A stretch of 64,000 nucleotides of DNA from Hyphomicrobiales bacterium (GTDB lineage Bacteria > Pseudomonadota > Alphaproteobacteria > Rhizobiales > Rhizobiaceae): contig UBNV01000013.1 of the NCBI GenBank assembly GCA_900466945.1, positions 124,001 through 188,000 on the forward strand, read 5' to 3'. The number at the start of each line of letters is the position of its first letter. The stretch's first letter is position 1. Of this stretch, positions 60,964 to 64,000 are shown in pieces. The notes under the pieces were generated by a model. It searched no databases. It had not been told where the DNA came from and worked only from the letters and a program-made list of their open reading frames with translations. The position numbers were made by a program, and so were the translations under genes.

Positions 60964-62044
60964 ACTCGAGCGCCGTTCGCGCCAATCAAATCTTTTCGCG
61001 ATCGTGTCTCCGCTTCTGGCGCTGGCACTTACCGTGGTTTTCGGCGGCATCATGTTCGCGCTGCTCGGCAAGGATCCCGTTTCTGCGCTTTACAGCTTCT
61101 TCATTGAGCCGCTGCTTGAGGTCTGGTCCTTGCATGAACTCGCGGTCAAGGCGGCACCGTTGATCCTGATCGGCGTCGGTCTTTCTGTCTGTTATCGCTC
61201 GAACAATTGGAACATCGGCGCAGAAGGGCAATTCATCGCCGGCGCGATCGTCGGCTCCATTCTGCCGATCACCTTCTACGAGTGGACTTCGCCGCTGCTT
61301 CTGCCGCTGATGCTGGTCATGGGTGCGATCGGTGGTGCTGCCTATGCCGCAATCCCGGCGCTGCTCAAGACCCGATTCAACACCAACGAGATCCTGACCA
61401 GCCTGATGCTGGTTTATATCGCGCAATTGCTGCTCGACTGGTTGACCCGCGGCATCTGGAAGGATCCCGCCGGCTATAATTTCCCGCAGTCCCGGTCCTT
61501 CGTCTCGGAGGCCGTGCTGCCGGAAATCCTGTCGTCCGGACGCGCGCATCTCGGCATCGTCTTCGCGCTGGTGGCGGCCGTCGCCGTCTGGTTCATGATG
61601 CGCTACACGCTGAAGGGGTTTCAAGTCGTCGTGCTCGGCCAGTCGGAGCGGGCAGGGCGCTTTGCCGGCTTCTCGTCCCGCAAGATGGTCTGGTTCTCGA
61701 TGATGTTTTCCGGCGCGCTCGCAGGGCTGGCCGGCATCTCGGAAGTATCCGGCTCCATTGGTCACCTCCAGCCAACGATCTCGCCGGGTTATGGTTTTAC
61801 CGCCATCATCGTCGCCTTTCTCGGCCGCCTTAATCCGCTCGGCATCATCGCTTCCGGTTTCGTGCTGGCGCTGACTTATCTCGGCGGCGAGGGCGCGCAA
61901 CTGTCGATCGGCGTCTCTGACAAGGTGACGCGCGTCTTCCAGGGCTTGCTGCTGTTCTTCGTCCTCTCCTGCGACACGCTCATCCTCTACAAGGTGCGCC
62001 TCGTCTTCGATCGTGCCCGCAATGCCGCGACGAAGGGTGCTTGA
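60953..62044 (+). CDS. BMP-type nucleoside ABC transporter permease 1 (YufP-like)
   Basis: The 363-residue membrane protein has about eight to nine hydrophobic segments and the BPD_transp_2 core (ERRSRQSNLFAIVSPLLALA start, NWNIGAEGQFIAGAIVGS, RFNTNEILTSLMLVYIAQLL). The ATG at 60953 follows CGGAGG and overlaps the ATPase gene; an upstream frame exists but is unlikely. Together with the next gene it forms the channel. Confidence 0.9.
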   Translation: MRIELERRSRQSNLFAIVSPLLALALTVVFGGIMFALLGKDPVSALYSFFIEPLLEVWSLHELAVKAAPLILIGVGLSVCYRSNNWNIGAEGQFIAGAIVGSILPITFYEWTSPLLLPLMLVMGAIGGAAYAAIPALLKTRFNTNEILTSLMLVYIAQLLLDWLTRGIWKDPAGYNFPQSRSFVSEAVLPEILSSGRAHLGIVFALVAAVAVWFMMRYTLKGFQVVVLGQSERAGRFAGFSSRKMVWFSMMFSGALAGLAGISEVSGSIGHLQPTISPGYGFTAIIVAFLGRLNPLGIIASGFVLALTYLGGEGAQLSIGVSDKVTRVFQGLLLFFVLSCDTLILYKVRLVFDRARNAATKGA

Positions 62045-62046
62045 TC

Positions 62047-62961
62047 ATGTTTGAAGCCATCCTTCTCACCATCATCACCGCCTCGACACCGCTGGTCATC
62101 GCAGCCATGGGTGAACTGGTAACCGAACGTTCGGGCGTGCTCAATCTCGGCGTCGAGGGCATGATGATCATCGGCGCCGTCTGCGCCTTCATCGCCACCA
62201 ACCTGACCGGATCGCCCTATATCGGCCTTCTCGCAGGCGTCGCAACGGGTGCTGCCTTCTCCCTGCTTTTCGGCTTCCTGACGCTCACCCTTGTTGCCAA
62301 TCAGGTCGGGACCGGTCTGGCGCTGACGATTCTCGGCCTCGGCGTGTCCGGCATGGTCGGCGAAGGCGTGGTCGGCGTCCCCGGCGTCAAGATGCAGCCG
62401 ATCGTCATCCCGCTTCTGTCGGACATTCCGGTTCTCGGTCCGATCCTGTTCGCGCAGGATCTGTTCTTCTACCTCTCCATCCTCCTGGTGGCCGGTGTGA
62501 ACTGGTACCTGTTCAAGAGCCGCTCCGGCTTGAAGCTCCGCGCCATCGGCGATAGCCACGGATCGGCGCATACGCTGGGGCTTCCTGTCATCCGCACACG
62601 TTACCTCGCCGTGATGTTCGGCGGCGCCTGTGCCGGTCTCGCCGGCGCCCAGCTGTCGCTGGTCTACACACCGCAATGGGTGGAGAATATGTCGGCCGGT
62701 CGCGGGTGGATTGCGCTGGCACTCGTGGTCTTCGCCGCCTGGCGGCCCTGGCGGCTCCTGGCAGGTGGCTATCTCTTCGGCGCCGTTACCATCGGCCAGC
62801 TTCACGCCCAAGCGCTCGGCATCGGCCTGCCGTCACAGTTTCTGTCCGCATTGCCTTATGCGGCGACCATTGTCGTGCTGATCATCATCTCGCATAATCG
62901 GCGCACGACGCTGATCAATACGCCGGCCTGCCTCGGCAAACCGTTCGTGCCGGATAGATAA
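62047..62961 (+). CDS. BMP-type nucleoside ABC transporter permease 2 (YufQ-like)
   Basis: The 304-residue membrane protein matches the second permease of BMP-type importers (GVLNLGVEGMMIIGAVCAF, LGLPVIRTRYLAVMFGGACA). It begins 2 bases after the stop of permease 1. The substrate class (purine nucleosides or related compounds) follows from the family. Confidence 0.9.
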   Translation: MFEAILLTIITASTPLVIAAMGELVTERSGVLNLGVEGMMIIGAVCAFIATNLTGSPYIGLLAGVATGAAFSLLFGFLTLTLVANQVGTGLALTILGLGVSGMVGEGVVGVPGVKMQPIVIPLLSDIPVLGPILFAQDLFFYLSILLVAGVNWYLFKSRSGLKLRAIGDSHGSAHTLGLPVIRTRYLAVMFGGACAGLAGAQLSLVYTPQWVENMSAGRGWIALALVVFAAWRPWRLLAGGYLFGAVTIGQLHAQALGIGLPSQFLSALPYAATIVVLIIISHNRRTTLINTPACLGKPFVPDR

Positions 62962-63000
62962 AGAAAACAAAAGCTTCAACCAAACCAACAGGGGTAAATC

Positions 63001-64000
63001 ATGAAGAACATCCTCCTCGCTCTTGCCGCTTCGGCAGCCGCCATCGTCGGCGTCGTGGCGCCGGCAGCAGCCCAGGACAAGACGAAGGTCTGCTTCGTTC
63101 ACGTCGGCTCGAAGACCGACGGTGGCTGGACCCAGGCCCACGACATCGGCCGTCAGCAGCTGCAGGAGCATTTCGGCGAAAAGATCGAAACGCCTTACCT
63201 CGAAAACGTTCCGGAAGGCCCGGATGCCGAGCGCGCCATTGAGCGTATGGCTCGTTCCGGCTGCGCGATCATCTTCACCACCTCCTTCGGCTTCATGGAC
63301 GCCACTCTCAAGGTCGCCGAGAAGTTCCCGGACGTGAAGTTCGAGCACGCGACCGGCTACAAGACCGCCGCCAATGTCGCGACCTACAATTCGCGTTTCT
63401 ATGAAGGCCGCTTCATCAACGGTCAGATCGCCGGCAAGATGTCGAAGACCGGCGTCGCCGGATACATCGCCTCCTTCCCGATCCCGGAAGTCGTCGCCGG
63501 CATTAACGCCTTCCTGCACGGCGCCCGGACGGTCAACCCAGAATTCAAGCTGAAGGTCATCTGGGTCAACACCTGGTTCGACCCCGGCAAGGAAGCCGAC
63601 GCTGCCAAGGCGCTGTTCGACCAGGGCGTCGACGTGCTGACCCAGCACACCGACACCACGGCTCCGATGCAGGTCGCCGAAGAGCGTGGCCTCAAGGCTT
63701 TTGGCCAGGCCTCCGACATGATCGCTGCCGGCCCGACCGCGCAGCTCAGTGCCATCGTCGACACCTGGGCGCCCTACTACATCAAGCGCACCCAGGCTGT
63801 TCTCGACGGCACCTGGGCCTCGGCCCAGACCTTCGACGGACTGAAGGACGGCATCCTGTCCATGGCGCCATACACCAACATGCCTGACGACGTGAAGGCA
63901 ATGGCGATGGACACCGAAGCCAAGATCAAGTCCGGCGAACTGAAGCCCTTCTCCGGCCCGATCAACAAGCAGGACGGTTCGGCCTGGCTGAAGGAAGGTG
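63001..64000 (+). CDS. BMP family ABC transporter substrate-binding protein (partial, runs off the window)
   Basis: The visible 333 codons encode a signal peptide (MKNILLALAASAAAIVGVVA, cleavage near AAAQD), then a PnrA/BMP-type binding fold: KVCFVHVGSKTDGGWTQAHD, ERMARSGCAIIFTTSFGFMD, HATGYKTAANVATYNSRFYE and DVLTQHTDTTAPMQVAEE. This family binds nucleosides in characterised members. It is a lipoprotein in Gram-positives, but here has a cleavable signal without lipobox. It follows permease 2 by 39 bases and completes the transporter operon. The C-terminus lies beyond 64000. Confidence 0.92.
   Translation, partial: MKNILLALAASAAAIVGVVAPAAAQDKTKVCFVHVGSKTDGGWTQAHDIGRQQLQEHFGEKIETPYLENVPEGPDAERAIERMARSGCAIIFTTSFGFMDATLKVAEKFPDVKFEHATGYKTAANVATYNSRFYEGRFINGQIAGKMSKTGVAGYIASFPIPEVVAGINAFLHGARTVNPEFKLKVIWVNTWFDPGKEADAAKALFDQGVDVLTQHTDTTAPMQVAEERGLKAFGQASDMIAAGPTAQLSAIVDTWAPYYIKRTQAVLDGTWASAQTFDGLKDGILSMAPYTNMPDDVKAMAMDTEAKIKSGELKPFSGPINKQDGSAWLKEG

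Overview
The window is an ordinary, gene-dense chromosomal segment of an alphaproteobacterium, almost certainly a member of the Rhizobiaceae (Rhizobium/Agrobacterium/Sinorhizobium relatives). The evidence is the GC-rich DNA with strong GC3 bias, the dusB-ntrB-ntrC-ntrY-ntrX-trkA-dat-hfq-hflX order, a PdhB that carries its own lipoyl domain, ChoXWV, phosphatidylcholine synthase, fused IspDF, and a LexA gene with a GTTC-N7-GTTC SOS box. Nearly every gene is assignable to a known family. I found no phage, insertion sequence, CRISPR array or secretion island.

Layout: (1) 1-2.3 kb: secG and pyrG. (2) 2.3-12.8 kb: a minus-strand block moeA-moaC-trpC-trpD-ppiD-gltA, then comEC on plus, tail to tail with lexA. 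This block separates pyrG from kdsA/eno. (3) 13-25.1 kb: DUF1003 gene, VOC gene, kdsA, eno, ftsB-like gene, then the pyruvate dehydrogenase/lipoate cluster pdhA-pdhB-pdhC-SGNH hydrolase-YdcH-lpdA-glsB-like-lipA. (4) 25.1-28 kb: a P-loop gene, ratA/coq10-like, and minus-strand ispDF-cinA. (5) 28-39.5 kb: nitrogen-regulation cluster dusB-ntrBC, ntrYX, then trkA, dat, hfq, hflX. (6) 39.6-46.9 kb: DUF1801/YdeI gene, mazG, a nucleoside deaminase, and sulfite reduction cysG-DUF2849-cysI-DUF934, then fpr. (7) 47-51.3 kb, minus: betaine-homocysteine methyltransferase plus the choline importer choXWV. (8) 51.3-55.2 kb: the least annotated part, with a candidate small RNA, a 42-residue small gene, cobQ, two tandem 40/41-residue membrane microproteins, a secreted Gly-rich repeat protein and tRNA-Lys(TTT). 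(9) 55.4-64 kb: ccdA, AEC transporter, UbiH-type hydroxylase, pcs, and a BMP-family nucleoside-type ABC importer whose binding protein runs off the window end.

Functional links: choline imported by ChoXWV can be oxidised to glycine betaine, which Bmt uses to remethylate homocysteine. Bmt has its own promoter region with an 11-bp perfect inverted repeat that looks like a methionine/SAH-type operator. CysG makes the siroheme used by CysI, and neighbouring fpr is a plausible electron source because no cysJ is visible. LipA makes the lipoyl groups carried by PdhB and PdhC. Hfq is encoded here, and a candidate Hfq-type sRNA lies at about 51.75-51.89 kb.

I did not find a clear new multi-gene system. 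The best candidates for undescribed biology are the tandem microprotein pair (53806-54189), the small gene and sRNA candidate next to cobQ, and three palindromic regulatory sites. All assignments come from reading the sequence; no database search was possible.
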